A stretch of DNA of 64,000 nucleotides, taken from NCBI GenBank assembly GCA_910586015.1, contig CAJUGJ010000009.1:1-64000 (forward strand), in the 5' to 3' direction. The first letter of the stretch is position 1; every line of letters begins with the position of its first letter. Below are positions 33,052-42,791 of the stretch, piece by piece. Under the pieces are notes generated by a model. The model saw only the letters and a program-made list of their open reading frames with translations, ran no database searches and was not told the origin of the DNA. The position numbers and the translations under genes were made by a program. The DNA comes from an uncultured Lachnospiraceae bacterium (GTDB taxonomy: Bacteria; Bacillota; Clostridia; Lachnospirales; Lachnospiraceae).

Positions 33052-33080
33052 TTGATATTATAAAAACAATAAATTATACT
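33052..33080 (+). promoter_or_regulatory. Promoter of the small plus-strand gene
   Basis: TTGATA (33052-33057) and TATACT (33075-33080) are separated by 17 bp, ahead of AAAGGAG and the ATG at 33105. A second possible -35/-10 pair starts at TTGACA 32987. Confidence 0.65.
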
Positions 33081-33104
33081 TATTAAAAAAGGAGCAAATA
33101 TTTT

Positions 33105-33497
33105 ATGCGCTTTATTATAAATAAAATTGAATACGAGTCTAATTTAATAATCGTTACTGGAAATACTTCTATCGGATCTTTAAAAGGAATATGGATCTAT
33201 GCACAACCTCCTGTTATAGAAGAACTGTATCATATCGAATTAACTATTTATTCGCTTACTCAACTAGAAATGAAACAGAACAAAAAATTAAAACCATCGA
33301 TATATCTAAGTGGTGATACTATAACTTTTAAGGGTATTTGTGAAGATATAGATAGTGACGTTTATTTTTTACGCTTTGATATTGATTGGATTGAAATGAT
33401 CGAAATTGTTCAACTACCCTGTCAAAAGAAAATAGGGGAGTATATCTTTTTTTCAGCAAATTATCATGATATAAAAATATTTCCATATACGATATAA
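33105..33497 (+). CDS. Hypothetical protein, 130 aa
   Basis: A 130-residue soluble protein with alternating hydrophobic beta-type segments and an acidic C-terminal half (D-I-D-S-D-V-Y-F-L-R-F-D-I-D-W-I). No signal peptide or membrane helix is seen, and I recognise no family. It has its own promoter and AAAGGAG 10 nt before the ATG, and is the only plus-strand gene between 3 and 62 kb, ending at a shared bidirectional terminator. The setting is compatible with a small transferred or immunity-type gene, but nothing proves it. Confidence 0.7.
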   Translation: MRFIINKIEYESNLIIVTGNTSIGSLKGIWIYAQPPVIEELYHIELTIYSLTQLEMKQNKKLKPSIYLSGDTITFKGICEDIDSDVYFLRFDIDWIEMIEIVQLPCQKKIGEYIFFSANYHDIKIFPYTI

Positions 33498-33502
33498 AAA
33501 AG

Positions 33503-33537
33503 GGAAAGTGTGTAAAGAGATATTTTACACACTTTCC
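33503..33537. terminator. Bidirectional terminator
   Basis: A perfect 14-bp stem GGAAAGTGTGTAAA/TTTACACACTTTCC with a 7-nt loop. T-runs follow on both strands, so it ends the plus-strand gene at 33497 and the minus-strand gene at 33549. Confidence 0.9.
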
Positions 33538-33548
33538 TTTTTTTATAT

Positions 33549-33800
33549 CTACTCTGTCTGTTCTAAAACACTAGGTGGATTTTCATTGACGTAATTTTTG
33601 ACAATCTCTTCAATTTCATCTGTAGAAAGACCTGTCCGATTTGATAGTTCAAGAATCTGATTTGCCTTTTCTAAACGCTGTTCTTCTAATAATTCTTCAT
33701 ACTCTTTCTGAAGTTCTAATACTTTATTTTTGGCTTTTAATAATGCAGCAGATATAATACTAATTCGTTCTTCTGTAGTTCTTGCTTTTCCTCTTGCCAT
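33549..33800 (-). CDS. Small coiled-coil protein, unknown function
   Basis: An 83-residue protein, basic at the start (M-A-R-G-K-A-R-T-T-E-E-R) and then a coiled coil (about 20-52: K-N-K-V-L-E-L-Q-K-E-Y-E-E-L-L-E-E-Q). It ends with a helix resembling a dimerisation segment (G-L-S-T-D-E-I-E-E-I-V-K). I start at ATG 33800, 7 nt behind GGAGG; the ATG at 33806 is too close to it. I recognise no family; a nucleic-acid-binding role is only a guess from its charge. Confidence 0.7.
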   Translation of the reverse strand: MARGKARTTEERISIISAALLKAKNKVLELQKEYEELLEEQRLEKANQILELSNRTGLSTDEIEEIVKNYVNENPPSVLEQTE

Positions 33801-33918
33801 AATCATTCCTCCATAAACATAAATAAAGTTCTATAAATTTAACTTATGATAAAGTATAGTACAAACATAGAGGAATTATTCCTGATTTTAATAATTTTTC
33901 ATTATTTTACCAGAATTA

Positions 33919-35985
33919 TTATACAAAAAACAGTAAATAAAATAAAGTAATAATAAGTCCAATTGAAAACAACATAAGTCCAAAAGAAACACTTTTAATA
34001 ATTAATCTGCCTGTCTGTCCTGCTGTTTTTTCTCCTGCTTCTACAAGCCCAACAAAAGAATTTCTTTTTATTGGATGTTTACGTAAAAGAGTTTTATTTA
34101 ATATATGTGCACATTCATTTAAAATCATACCAATAATATATGCTTCTTTTCTGGCACTGAGTTTCTTTTTAGGTCTTGAATGTCTATAAATCGTTTTTCT
34201 TAAAAATAAAATAATTCTATCTGGAATTCGATCGAATCCTCTACATACTGCTCCTGCTGCTGTTGGAAGAAAAAATTCTATGATAGGACGATATATTCCA
34301 TTTTCTAAATCCAATCTGCAAACAGGACTAATATAACAATGTACTCCATTTTTATCTGTACGCATTAAGAGCTTTCTTACTATAAATAAATAGACAAGTG
34401 CACCAATTCCAAGTGAAATGATTGCACCTTTTAAGTTTTCAAAGCTAAAATATGAAACTCTTATTTTTTCTTGTACCTTTAAAAAATTCTGACCCATATC
34501 TGCAATACGATCCATAAAAATAGATGGAAATGTTCCAAATAGGAATAAAAGACTTGTTGGAATAAGAAGTACAAGTGTAGATGGTAAATTCATATAGCGA
34601 GTAGAATGTTTTTTCTTTTTGTCTATATTACCTTCTACAAAAATTGCCACATAAAGTTTTGTCATATAAGCTGTTGTCAATCCACCGGAAATTAAAAACA
34701 GCACTTCAACTATGCGAAAGATTGCTATATCCGTTTTAGCAAGAGATATTGTTTCTATAATTGCCTCATGTAATAAGGATTTACTGATATATCCATTAAA
34801 AAATGGAACACCACTAATTCCCAAAGCACCAAATAAAAAGGCTACTTTTAGAAACGGTTTATCTTTTCCAAATCCTCTTATCTTATTTAAATCTAATTCA
34901 TGCAGATTCATATAAATTACACCTGCTGCAAGAAAAAGTACTAATTTTAATAGAGAATGATTTACCATGTGAAGTATTGTTCCGCGTACTGCTAATTGAT
35001 TTTCTTCTCCTAAAATACTAGAAATTCCTGTACCTACTAAAATAAAACCAATTTGTGACATAGAAGAACAGGCAAGCGTTCGTTTTAAATTAATAGAACA
35101 TAGGGCATAAATTGCTCCAAGTACCATTGTTATTGTTCCAAGTAGTAAGACAACCTTTCCCCAAAGAGAATCATGTAGTAAAATATTACTTCCAGTTACT
35201 AAAATTCCAAATACTCCTGCTTTAGTTAAAATTCCTGAAAGTAAAGCAGATGCAGGTGCGGGTGCAACAGGATGTGCTTTAGGTAACCAAATATGAAGTG
35301 GAAACATTCCTGCTTTTGCTCCAAAGCCAAATAGAAGACAAAAGCTTGCAATATAGATAAGTCTTGGTTCTTTTGCCATACGACAAGCAGACAATAACTT
35401 ATCCATCTTTAGTGTACCTGTTTGTGTATATAATAAAAATAATCCCATTAACAATACTAATCCACTGATCACAGCAATTGCCAAATAAGTTTCTCCTGCC
35501 TTTAGAGCCTCTTTTGTTTCCTCTTGAACTACCCAAACGTATGAAGTAAAAGACATAATTTCAAAAAAGACAAAAGTAGTTATTAAATCTGTTGATAGAA
35601 AAACTCCTTGTGTTGCAAAAAGAGTAAGTAATAAAAATAAGTAATATCGATTTTTTTTGTGATGATGGTTCAAATATTCTTTAGAAAAGATTCCTGCACA
35701 CATCCACATAAAAGAAGCAATCGTACAATAAAGAGCACGAAAACCATCCATTTCAAGATATAATCCATTGATACCAAAGTTTGGAATTGAAAAATAAAGA
35801 CTTTTCTTTGAACTCCAAAAAATTATTGTAATTAAGGAGAGTAAAAATTCTATTATCACAGTACCCCAAACACAATAATCTCTGATCGTAGTTTGAAAAC
35901 GACCAATATAAAAACAAATGAATGCTGCTATTGCTGGCAGTAGTATAAGCATAAAAAGTAAAATATCACCTTCTATTTGAAACAC
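33919..35985 (-). CDS. MrpA/NuoL-like antiporter subunit (688 aa)
   Basis: A large proton-translocating subunit of the Mrp/complex I family, the last gene of the operon. The conserved glutamate (E142 in V-F-F-E-I-M-S) and lysines (K224 in F-G-A-K-A-G-M-F-P-L-H-I-W-L-P and K236) of the ion path are present. The core has about 14 membrane helices. A C-terminal extension of roughly 150 residues holds basic segments and a final membrane helix. It lacks the C-terminal parts of canonical MrpA, which are encoded as separate genes upstream. Confidence 0.87.
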   Translation of the reverse strand: MFQIEGDILLFMLILLPAIAAFICFYIGRFQTTIRDYCVWGTVIIEFLLSLITIIFWSSKKSLYFSIPNFGINGLYLEMDGFRALYCTIASFMWMCAGIFSKEYLNHHHKKNRYYLFLLLTLFATQGVFLSTDLITTFVFFEIMSFTSYVWVVQEETKEALKAGETYLAIAVISGLVLLMGLFLLYTQTGTLKMDKLLSACRMAKEPRLIYIASFCLLFGFGAKAGMFPLHIWLPKAHPVAPAPASALLSGILTKAGVFGILVTGSNILLHDSLWGKVVLLLGTITMVLGAIYALCSINLKRTLACSSMSQIGFILVGTGISSILGEENQLAVRGTILHMVNHSLLKLVLFLAAGVIYMNLHELDLNKIRGFGKDKPFLKVAFLFGALGISGVPFFNGYISKSLLHEAIIETISLAKTDIAIFRIVEVLFLISGGLTTAYMTKLYVAIFVEGNIDKKKKHSTRYMNLPSTLVLLIPTSLLFLFGTFPSIFMDRIADMGQNFLKVQEKIRVSYFSFENLKGAIISLGIGALVYLFIVRKLLMRTDKNGVHCYISPVCRLDLENGIYRPIIEFFLPTAAGAVCRGFDRIPDRIILFLRKTIYRHSRPKKKLSARKEAYIIGMILNECAHILNKTLLRKHPIKRNSFVGLVEAGEKTAGQTGRLIIKSVSFGLMLFSIGLIITLFYLLFFV

Positions 35986-36005
35986 CCTCTTTCTTTATAC
36001 TGGTA

Positions 36006-37481
36006 TTATAATTTTCCTGCTGCTACTTGTTCTAAAAACGCAATGAGTGTTTTAGAATTAAAACCAAGAAAAAGAATTGCAACAGCAAATATTATCATTG
36101 GAATCTTCATTTTCCAACTAGGATCAAAGTTTTCTTTTGTCTGTTCGGTTTCTTTTTTCTCCTTTGGGAAATAGGTCCTAATTATAATTGTAATTAAATA
36201 AATTGCTGTTAAAAATGCAGAATAGATTAAAATTCCGGCTACAATTTTTGTTGTAATTCCTCCTTCTGCTATTGCCGCTGTTCCTAGATTCCATTTACTG
36301 ATAAATCCTGCTAGTGGTGGCATTCCCATCAATGATAATGCTGCAATCGTAAAACAGCTCATTATAACAGGCATTTGCTTTCCTATCCCATCAATCTCGT
36401 AAATATATTCCTTCTTAGTTTTACAAAGAATTGCTCCTACAGCAAAAAATAGGGTAATCTTCATTATTGCATGAAATAACATATGGGAAAAACTTCCCAC
36501 AAGACCAGCTGGTGTCATAATTAGTGCACCAAAAAGTATATAGGAAAGATTACTTGAGGTGGAATATGCCAAACGGCGTTTAAGATGTTGTTCTTTCACA
36601 GCTTTAGAAGAACAGTAAAGTATAGTTGCTCCGACAAAGGAAAGTACTGTTATCTGTGCCCAAGTTCCACGTAAAAAAGAAGTTCCAAAACTATAGTATG
36701 TGATTCGAATAATTGCAAAAGCTCCTGCTTTTACTACAGCAACTGCATGTAATAAGGCAGTTACAGGAGTTGGTGCAATAGAAGCAGTTGGAAGCCATCC
36801 ATGAAACGGAAAAATTGCTGCCTTTACTCCAAATCCTAAAACAGCTAAGACATAGACCATTCGAAGTAGATTAGCTTTATCTCCAACTTTAACAAGATCT
36901 AATACTCCTCCATAAGAAAAATCGATTGTTGTTCCATAGTGCATAATAAAAATAAATCCAATAAAGGCAAAAGCAGCTCCTCCAATCGAATAAAATACAT
37001 ATTTTCTTCCTGCTAAAATAGCACTTCGATCCATCTTGTGCATAACCAGTGGCAGTGTCACTAAAGTCAACGCTTCGTAAAACATATACATTGTCATTAA
37101 ATTGGCAGCAAAAGCAATTCCAAGTGTAATTCCATATGTCATAATATAAAAGGCAAAAAATCTATTTTCTCCACCTTCATGTTCCATATATTCAAACGCA
37201 TATAATGTAGCAAATGGCCAAAGAATTGAAACCAATCCAGCAAAAATCATTGCTGCACCATCTATATGAAAAGATACTTCCAAAATTCCAGCTAAATTAA
37301 TAGCTTGAAATTTTCCCTCTGGCTGTATAAATAATAATATCCATGTAATAACAGAAGTCAATATAACCGCCGACTCTACATAAATACAGCGAAACTTTCG
37401 TTGTGTAAAATGAAACAGAGGAAGAAGTGTACCCAGAATAAGAGGCAATACAATCGGAACAAATAATAAAGTTAAGATCAT
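36006..37481 (-). CDS. MrpD/NuoM-like antiporter subunit (491 aa)
   Basis: A polytopic antiporter-like subunit with about 14 membrane helices. The ion-path residues E136 (M-F-Y-E-A-L-T) and K220 (G-F-G-V-K-A-A-I-F-P-F-H-G-W-L-P) are conserved. It closely resembles the next gene upstream, so the two probably arose by duplication. It carries protons or cations as part of the Mrp complex. Confidence 0.88.
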   Translation of the reverse strand: MILTLLFVPIVLPLILGTLLPLFHFTQRKFRCIYVESAVILTSVITWILLFIQPEGKFQAINLAGILEVSFHIDGAAMIFAGLVSILWPFATLYAFEYMEHEGGENRFFAFYIMTYGITLGIAFAANLMTMYMFYEALTLVTLPLVMHKMDRSAILAGRKYVFYSIGGAAFAFIGFIFIMHYGTTIDFSYGGVLDLVKVGDKANLLRMVYVLAVLGFGVKAAIFPFHGWLPTASIAPTPVTALLHAVAVVKAGAFAIIRITYYSFGTSFLRGTWAQITVLSFVGATILYCSSKAVKEQHLKRRLAYSTSSNLSYILFGALIMTPAGLVGSFSHMLFHAIMKITLFFAVGAILCKTKKEYIYEIDGIGKQMPVIMSCFTIAALSLMGMPPLAGFISKWNLGTAAIAEGGITTKIVAGILIYSAFLTAIYLITIIIRTYFPKEKKETEQTKENFDPSWKMKIPMIIFAVAILFLGFNSKTLIAFLEQVAAGKL

Positions 37482-37506
37482 GTTTATCTCCCTTCTTATT
37501 CGTACT

Positions 37507-38976
37507 TTAACAAAATATTATAGTAATCGCACGGTTAATATAATCAATCAGATAATTAGGAAACATTCCTAACAAAATAGCTACTACTGTAAGACATAAT
37601 ATTGGGATTGTCATGAGTGAGCTTTCTTTTAATTTTTCCTCTTCTTTCTCTGGGAAAAATCCCTTTACTGTAATAGAAAGTAGATATCCTGCAGTCAATA
37701 AAGCACTGATTAATAAAATAACTGGTCCAAACCACCAAATATAAGGAATCCTTTGTTCAATTGCTCCAGAAGCTAAGTACCATTTACTTACAAAACCACT
37801 TGTTGGAGGAATTCCAACTAAAGTAATAGAAACTAAAGTAAAACACCAAAGAGTTATTGGCATCTGTTTTCCTATTCCTTTTAATTGAATAACCATACGT
37901 TTTCCTGTCTGATAAATAAATGTTCCTGCTGTTAAAAATAGTGTATTCTTTACAATGGAATGATACACTACATGAAGCAGTGCACCTAATAGACCAATTG
38001 GATTCATTAAAGATATGCCAAATAAAACATAGGATACCTGACTAACTGTTGAATAAGCAAGTCGCTTTTTTAACTCTCTTTCCTTATATGCTAACATCGA
38101 ACCCATAAAAACTGTAATTAATGTAAATGTAATTAACGCATATTGTACCCATGTTTCACGTAAAAAAGATACTCCTGCAATATAATATACTATCCTGATA
38201 ATTGCAAGTACCCCCATCTTAGTAATATTACCTGATAATACTGCGGACGCTGGTGCTGGTGCTACTGGATGTGCTGCTGAAAGCCAACCATGTAGTGGAA
38301 ACATTCCTGCTTTTGAACCAAATCCTATAATCATAAAAAAGAATACTATCAACAATAAAGGTTCTTGTCCTGATATTTTTATTGGATCTAATACTCCACC
38401 CGGAAGAAATTCTAAAGTTGTCCCATAATTATATACAAAAAAGAATCCAAACAAGCCAAGTAATGCTCCCCCAATAGAATAAAAAATATGTTTATGCCCT
38501 GCTGCAACTGCTTCTTTCGATTGATTGTGAATAATGAGCCCAAGAGTTGACAATGACATTCCTTCATAAAATAAATACATTGTAATTAAGTTTCCAGCAC
38601 TACTAATACCTAATAATACTGCTAAAGTAAGTAAAAAAAAGCTATAATATCTTACTTCCCTCTCTTCATGTTTCATATACTCAAAGGAATAAAAAGATAC
38701 GGGAATCCACATTAAGGCAGTTAAAACATAAAATAATTTTCCAACTGCATCTAACTTTAAATAAATTGGAATATCCTTTGTTAAGTTCCAAATAATAAGT
38801 GTTTTTTGTGTACCAAAAGCGGCTGTCAAAACAAATCCAAATGTAATTACTACAATACTACCAACAAACCAATTACAAATACGTCTATTTTGAAAACTTT
38901 TGATAAACGGCAGAATTGCTCCTGCCACAAGTGGCAAAAGAATTGGCCATAATAGGATTATTTCTCCTTCCAACAT
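37507..38976 (-). CDS. MrpD/NuoM-like antiporter subunit (489 aa)
   Basis: A second MrpD/NuoM-like paralogue of about 14 membrane helices. Key residues are E138 (L-F-Y-E-G-M-S) and K222 (G-F-G-S-K-A-G-M-F-P-L-H-G-W-L). It differs from its neighbours in helix 7-8 (A-A-H-P-V-A-P-A-P-A-S-A), which matches NuoM. It is encoded 14 bp after the next subunit gene, within the single operon. Confidence 0.88.
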   Translation of the reverse strand: MLEGEIILLWPILLPLVAGAILPFIKSFQNRRICNWFVGSIVVITFGFVLTAAFGTQKTLIIWNLTKDIPIYLKLDAVGKLFYVLTALMWIPVSFYSFEYMKHEEREVRYYSFFLLTLAVLLGISSAGNLITMYLFYEGMSLSTLGLIIHNQSKEAVAAGHKHIFYSIGGALLGLFGFFFVYNYGTTLEFLPGGVLDPIKISGQEPLLLIVFFFMIIGFGSKAGMFPLHGWLSAAHPVAPAPASAVLSGNITKMGVLAIIRIVYYIAGVSFLRETWVQYALITFTLITVFMGSMLAYKERELKKRLAYSTVSQVSYVLFGISLMNPIGLLGALLHVVYHSIVKNTLFLTAGTFIYQTGKRMVIQLKGIGKQMPITLWCFTLVSITLVGIPPTSGFVSKWYLASGAIEQRIPYIWWFGPVILLISALLTAGYLLSITVKGFFPEKEEEKLKESSLMTIPILCLTVVAILLGMFPNYLIDYINRAITIIFC

Positions 38977-38990
38977 CTTTTTCCCCCCTT

Positions 38991-40484
38991 TTACGCAAAC
39001 ATCGAAATCCCAGATTCGATTAAACGATAGATTAAATTCGATCCAATTCCCAAAAAGAAATTCAATATAATAAACAATATTAGAGCGGCTGTCATTGTTT
39101 TTGTTGGTCGATACGATGGATTATTATATTTTGTATTTCTAGGAGTATAAATTGAAATAATAGAACGGATAAAATAAGCTGCATTTAAAATTGTACTAAT
39201 TGCCAAAATAATCATTGCTGTTTCCATTTTTGTTGGTTCTGCATCTACAGCAGCAACTGCAAAATAAACTTTAGAAGTAAATCCTGCTAATAAAGGAATT
39301 CCAACCATAGATAATGCTCCTACAGTAAAAGCTGCTCCCGCAATTTTATTACGATATCCCGAACCTTTTAGATCCGTAAAGTCTTTGCTATTTCCAGATA
39401 CTTCTGATAATCCTGCCGCTGCAATAAACAACATAGATTTTGTCGCAGCATGAGACATAATATGAAAGAGTGCCGCAATCATTGCCCCTTGTGTTCCCAA
39501 TCCAATCCCCATATAAATATATCCAATTTGTGCAACAGAAGAATAGGCAATCAATCTTCTTATATCATGTTCTCTCATAGCACAAATGGATCCAATTAAC
39601 ATTCCACTGACTGCAAAAACAAATAAAATATTATCGATTTTATGATCTCTTATGACTTCTATTCCAATAACACGATAAAAAATTTTAATCAAAAGGAATA
39701 TATATCCCTTAGAAACTAAACTCGATAAAATTGCACTAGAAGAAGCAGTCGCATATCCATAGGCATCTGGCAACCATGAGTGAAATGGAAAAAGAGCACT
39801 TTTAACTGCTAAACCAATACAAAGAAACGCAATAATAATTGTCATTGGAATGGCATATTCACCTGTTGCACTAATTTCTGCAACTGCCTGTTTGATATTA
39901 GACATTAAAAGATGTCCTGTCAAATCGTAGAGCATAGAAATACTAATCAAAATTAATCCAGAACCAATTAAACTCATAATCATATATTTCATTGCTGCTA
40001 CTAAACAGTGTCCGTTATCTCGAATCATAATCAAGGCACATGCTGCTATTGTATTAATTTCAATAAATACATAAGCAGTAAATAAGTCATTTGTATAAAT
40101 AAGTGCAAGTAGTGAGCTTAACATTAAGTTAATCATTGTAAAATATAAGTTTTGTTTTTGTTGTTGTACATCTTGTAAAATATGTTCTAGTCCTCCAACA
40201 ATGGAACAAAGCATAATAATACAAAAAAATAATGCCATTGCTGCCTCTAGGACACCTATTCGAATTTCATTCCCCCAAGGAGCTGGAAAATGTCCCATCA
40301 TATAAATATAACTTTGTTTTGTTTCTAATGTAAATCCTAAAACACATGCCGACATAATAGCCACTATACTAATTAATCCAATCGATAATTTTCTTGCTGT
40401 CTTTGCAGAAAGGACAGAGGAAATAACCCCACATGCTAGACACATGATGATATTGAAAAATGGAAAATTTTGAACGAAATTCAT
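38991..40484 (-). CDS. mrpD: MrpD/NuoN-like antiporter subunit (497 aa)
   Basis: The antiporter-like subunit next to MrpC, the usual MrpD position. E142 (F-I-E-I-N-T) and K228 (L-A-V-K-S-A-L-F-P-F-H-S-W-L-P-D-A) mark the ion path. It resembles MrpD and NuoN more than the two following paralogues do. Its start overlaps the mrpC stop by 4 bp (ATGA), showing translational coupling. Confidence 0.9.
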   Translation of the reverse strand: MNFVQNFPFFNIIMCLACGVISSVLSAKTARKLSIGLISIVAIMSACVLGFTLETKQSYIYMMGHFPAPWGNEIRIGVLEAAMALFFCIIMLCSIVGGLEHILQDVQQQKQNLYFTMINLMLSSLLALIYTNDLFTAYVFIEINTIAACALIMIRDNGHCLVAAMKYMIMSLIGSGLILISISMLYDLTGHLLMSNIKQAVAEISATGEYAIPMTIIIAFLCIGLAVKSALFPFHSWLPDAYGYATASSSAILSSLVSKGYIFLLIKIFYRVIGIEVIRDHKIDNILFVFAVSGMLIGSICAMREHDIRRLIAYSSVAQIGYIYMGIGLGTQGAMIAALFHIMSHAATKSMLFIAAAGLSEVSGNSKDFTDLKGSGYRNKIAGAAFTVGALSMVGIPLLAGFTSKVYFAVAAVDAEPTKMETAMIILAISTILNAAYFIRSIISIYTPRNTKYNNPSYRPTKTMTAALILFIILNFFLGIGSNLIYRLIESGISMFA

Positions 40485-40858
40485 TTTACGTCCTCCTTTT
40501 TCGCTAACATTGCAATTTCATCAATATCTAGAGTATGATATCTGCGAAATAGACGAATAGTCAGCGAAAGCATCAACGCTGTTACACTGACAGATACCAC
40601 AATACCTGTTAAAACCAGTCCACTTGGAATTGGATTAATATATGCTGTTGTTTCTTGAATTCCATCTACTACAATGGGAGCCGTTCTACCTGCAATAAAT
40701 CCTTTTGCAGCAAGAAAGAGATAGACTGCTGTATCCATTATATTAAAACCCATAATTTTTTTTATAATATTTTTGTGAAGAAGCAGTGTAGTAAATCCAA
40801 TACCAAATAATACTACTGCTGCCAGTTCGTAATAATTCGCAATGAGATTATGTCCCAT
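40481..40858 (-). CDS. mrpC: Mrp antiporter subunit MrpC (NuoK-like)
   Basis: A 125-residue protein with three membrane helices, the MrpC/MnhC fold homologous to NuoK. The P-S-G-L-V-L-T-G-I-V-V-S-V-S-V-T-A segment near 78-94 is the family signature. Its neighbours are MrpB upstream (3 bp) and MrpD downstream (overlap), as in standard Mrp operons. Confidence 0.92.
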   Translation of the reverse strand: MGHNLIANYYELAAVVLFGIGFTTLLLHKNIIKKIMGFNIMDTAVYLFLAAKGFIAGRTAPIVVDGIQETTAYINPIPSGLVLTGIVVSVSVTALMLSLTIRLFRRYHTLDIDEIAMLAKKEDVK

Positions 40859-40861
40859 AAT

Positions 40862-41902
40862 CTACATTCCTCCTTTTCGGAACATACAGTAAAAACTGTA
40901 CATAGTACAGGCAACCACCATACCTACACAAATATTTAGTGGCAAAATCAGACCACTACTTAAAATGTTTCCCGCAGTTCCCTTTGGAATCATATTTTTT
41001 AAATGATTTGCCCCTGTATAAAAAGAATATGTCTTTGCTGCTGAATAAAATAATAAAGCTACTAGAGTCACTTTTTGAAATAAACGATAAGAAAGAAAGC
41101 GTTGTGTTTTTTTAAATCCAAAAGCATTGAGATAAAGAATCAATCCAGCACCAATAATAGCACCTCCAGAAAATCCCCCTCCAGGCGATAAATGTCCATT
41201 TAATATAATATAAATACCAAAAAGAATAATTGGTGGAACTAAGACAAATGCTGTCTTTTGTAGAATTTTATCATTTTTAGGTTCATAATTACGATCGTTT
41301 TCTTCTTCTGCAATTTTTTCACTGGTTGGCTTTCCATCTTTTCCATAATCAATTCGAAGCAAAATCAAAACACAACAAGCAGCGATAAAAAGTACATGCG
41401 ATTCTCCTAATGTATCAAATGCACGATAATCTAAGATCATACCTGCTACAATATTAACTGCTCCTGTTTCCTCTAACCCATTTTCAATATAACGCTTTGT
41501 AACCTCATTATTTGCTGGATTAGCTACATCTCCAAATTTCGGTAAATAAGAAACAACTGTTAAAAGTACTAAAATCATACTGACACATACTATAATTGCA
41601 ATTAAATTATAAACACGCTTAAACAAACGGAGTCCTTTTGTCTTTGGCCAATTTTTATATTGGGTGTAAAAATGGTTCATTTCCTGTTGTCTATATGCAG
41701 CAAGAACATCTTCTAAATCTGTTTCTTCTACTTCCTGTAAATCTTCCTTTTTCTTATTGTTTCCTTTTTTTGAACCATTTTTTAAATTTGTGGTATTTTC
41801 TAATTTTTCTTCGATTTCAGCTTCAGTAGGAATCGAATCTCCATCTACCCAACGTTCAAACTTTCTCCATTTTGAAGTTTCATATTTGGGGTTTATTTTC
41901 AT
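40862..41902 (-). CDS. mrpB: Mrp subunit: MrpA C-terminal (MbhE-like) part fused to MrpB
   Basis: A 346-residue protein in three parts. An N-terminal charged cytoplasmic segment (about 1-95) is rich in K and E. An MbhE-like part (about 96-190) with L-D-Y-R-A-F-D-T-L-G-E-S matches the C-terminal end of MrpA. The MrpB domain (about 215-346) has N-G-H-L-S-P-G-G-G-F-S-G-G. The charged N-terminal extension is unusual. It overlaps the upstream gene by 23 bp, with GAGGAA before the ATG. Confidence 0.88.
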   Translation of the reverse strand: MKINPKYETSKWRKFERWVDGDSIPTEAEIEEKLENTTNLKNGSKKGNNKKKEDLQEVEETDLEDVLAAYRQQEMNHFYTQYKNWPKTKGLRLFKRVYNLIAIIVCVSMILVLLTVVSYLPKFGDVANPANNEVTKRYIENGLEETGAVNIVAGMILDYRAFDTLGESHVLFIAACCVLILLRIDYGKDGKPTSEKIAEEENDRNYEPKNDKILQKTAFVLVPPIILFGIYIILNGHLSPGGGFSGGAIIGAGLILYLNAFGFKKTQRFLSYRLFQKVTLVALLFYSAAKTYSFYTGANHLKNMIPKGTAGNILSSGLILPLNICVGMVVACTMYSFYCMFRKGGM

Positions 41903-42149
41903 CGTCAGATTCCTCCTTCATTGCATGAATCTTTTTTAAGGTAATAAAAAATAGTACACTGGTGACCCCTGCACCGACTGCTGCTTCTGTAATTGCAAGA
42001 TCTGGTGATTCTAATACAATCCAGATGATACACATAATTACACTATAAGACATAAAAATTACAATAGAAGTGAGTAGATTTTTATTTAAACAGACAGAGA
42101 GTGCACAAACAATTAAAAATCCCAATAAAATCAATATTAGAAAATTCAT
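41880..42149 (-). CDS. Mrp/MbhD-like DUF4040 subunit
   Basis: An 89-residue membrane protein of the DUF4040/MbhD family, with the signature S-P-D-L-A-I-T-E-A-A-V-G-A-G-V (48-62). In canonical Mrp this is a module inside MrpA; here it is a separate gene, as in Mbh-type hydrogenase operons. The ATG overlaps the mrpG stop (ATGA). Confidence 0.9.
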   Translation of the reverse strand: MNFLILILLGFLIVCALSVCLNKNLLTSIVIFMSYSVIMCIIWIVLESPDLAITEAAVGAGVTSVLFFITLKKIHAMKEESDDENKPQI

Positions 42150-42469
42150 TGTTTCATCACCTCACATTCCTTTTTAGCATCTTCATCTATTGTAAGTTCT
42201 AATCTTGTCAGTAAGTGACTAGATACTGGACTTGCAAACCAAAGAAAGATTAAAATTAAAAAAAGTTTTAAGCTTGAAAAATGAAATCCGGATAAAACAA
42301 TCAACCCTAAAAAGCATAATGAGATTCCTAATGTATCTCCCATTGCTGCTGAATGAATTCGTTTTAGTGGAGAAGTAAATTTAAAAATACCAAAAGTAGC
42401 ACTTATTGATATAAAAAGCCCTGATAGAAGAAAAATAGCAGCCACAATTAGTTGAATGAAATCAAACAT
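42146..42469 (-). CDS. mrpG: Mrp antiporter subunit MrpG
   Basis: A 107-residue protein with three membrane helices and the MrpG signature R-I-H-S-A-A-M-G-D-T-L-G, matching the family's R-x-H-x-x-x-x-x-D-T-x-G. I start at ATG 42469 (M-F-D-F-I-Q), 9 nt behind GGAGG; upstream in-frame ATGs sit too near the binding site. It overlaps mrpF by 8 bp. Confidence 0.92.
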   Translation of the reverse strand: MFDFIQLIVAAIFLLSGLFISISATFGIFKFTSPLKRIHSAAMGDTLGISLCFLGLIVLSGFHFSSLKLFLILIFLWFASPVSSHLLTRLELTIDEDAKKECEVMKQ

Positions 42470-42779
42470 GGTTTTCATCCTCCTTTTTTTTCTTTTCCAT
42501 TCGCTCTCGATAAACACCTAAATATACTTTTGAGAGCACTACAACAGCTAAGAAGCTAATCATTGCATAAATTAAACTAACATCTAACAAATAACTTTCT
42601 TTCATAAGTACAGATAAAATTGCAATAATTATAATGGTCATTGTTCCAATCATATTGACAGCAATAATCCGATCTACAATCTTTGGTCCACGAATCACCC
42701 GAATCAAACAGCATATAATCAGTAGTGCTAAAACAATCACTGCCCCTTTGAGCAACAGACTGCTTGCATTTTCCCACAT
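42462..42779 (-). CDS. mrpF: Mrp antiporter subunit MrpF
   Basis: A 105-residue membrane protein with three helices and the MrpF motif R-G-P-K-I-V-D-R-I-I-A-V-N-M. Its lysine-rich C-terminus (M-E-K-K-K-K-E-D) is encoded by the stretch that holds the mrpG ribosome binding site. It sits between mrpE and mrpG as in classical operons. Confidence 0.93.
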   Translation of the reverse strand: MWENASSLLLKGAVIVLALLIICCLIRVIRGPKIVDRIIAVNMIGTMTIIIIAILSVLMKESYLLDVSLIYAMISFLAVVVLSKVYLGVYRERMEKKKKEDENHV

Positions 42780-42791
42780 GGTATTCTCCTT

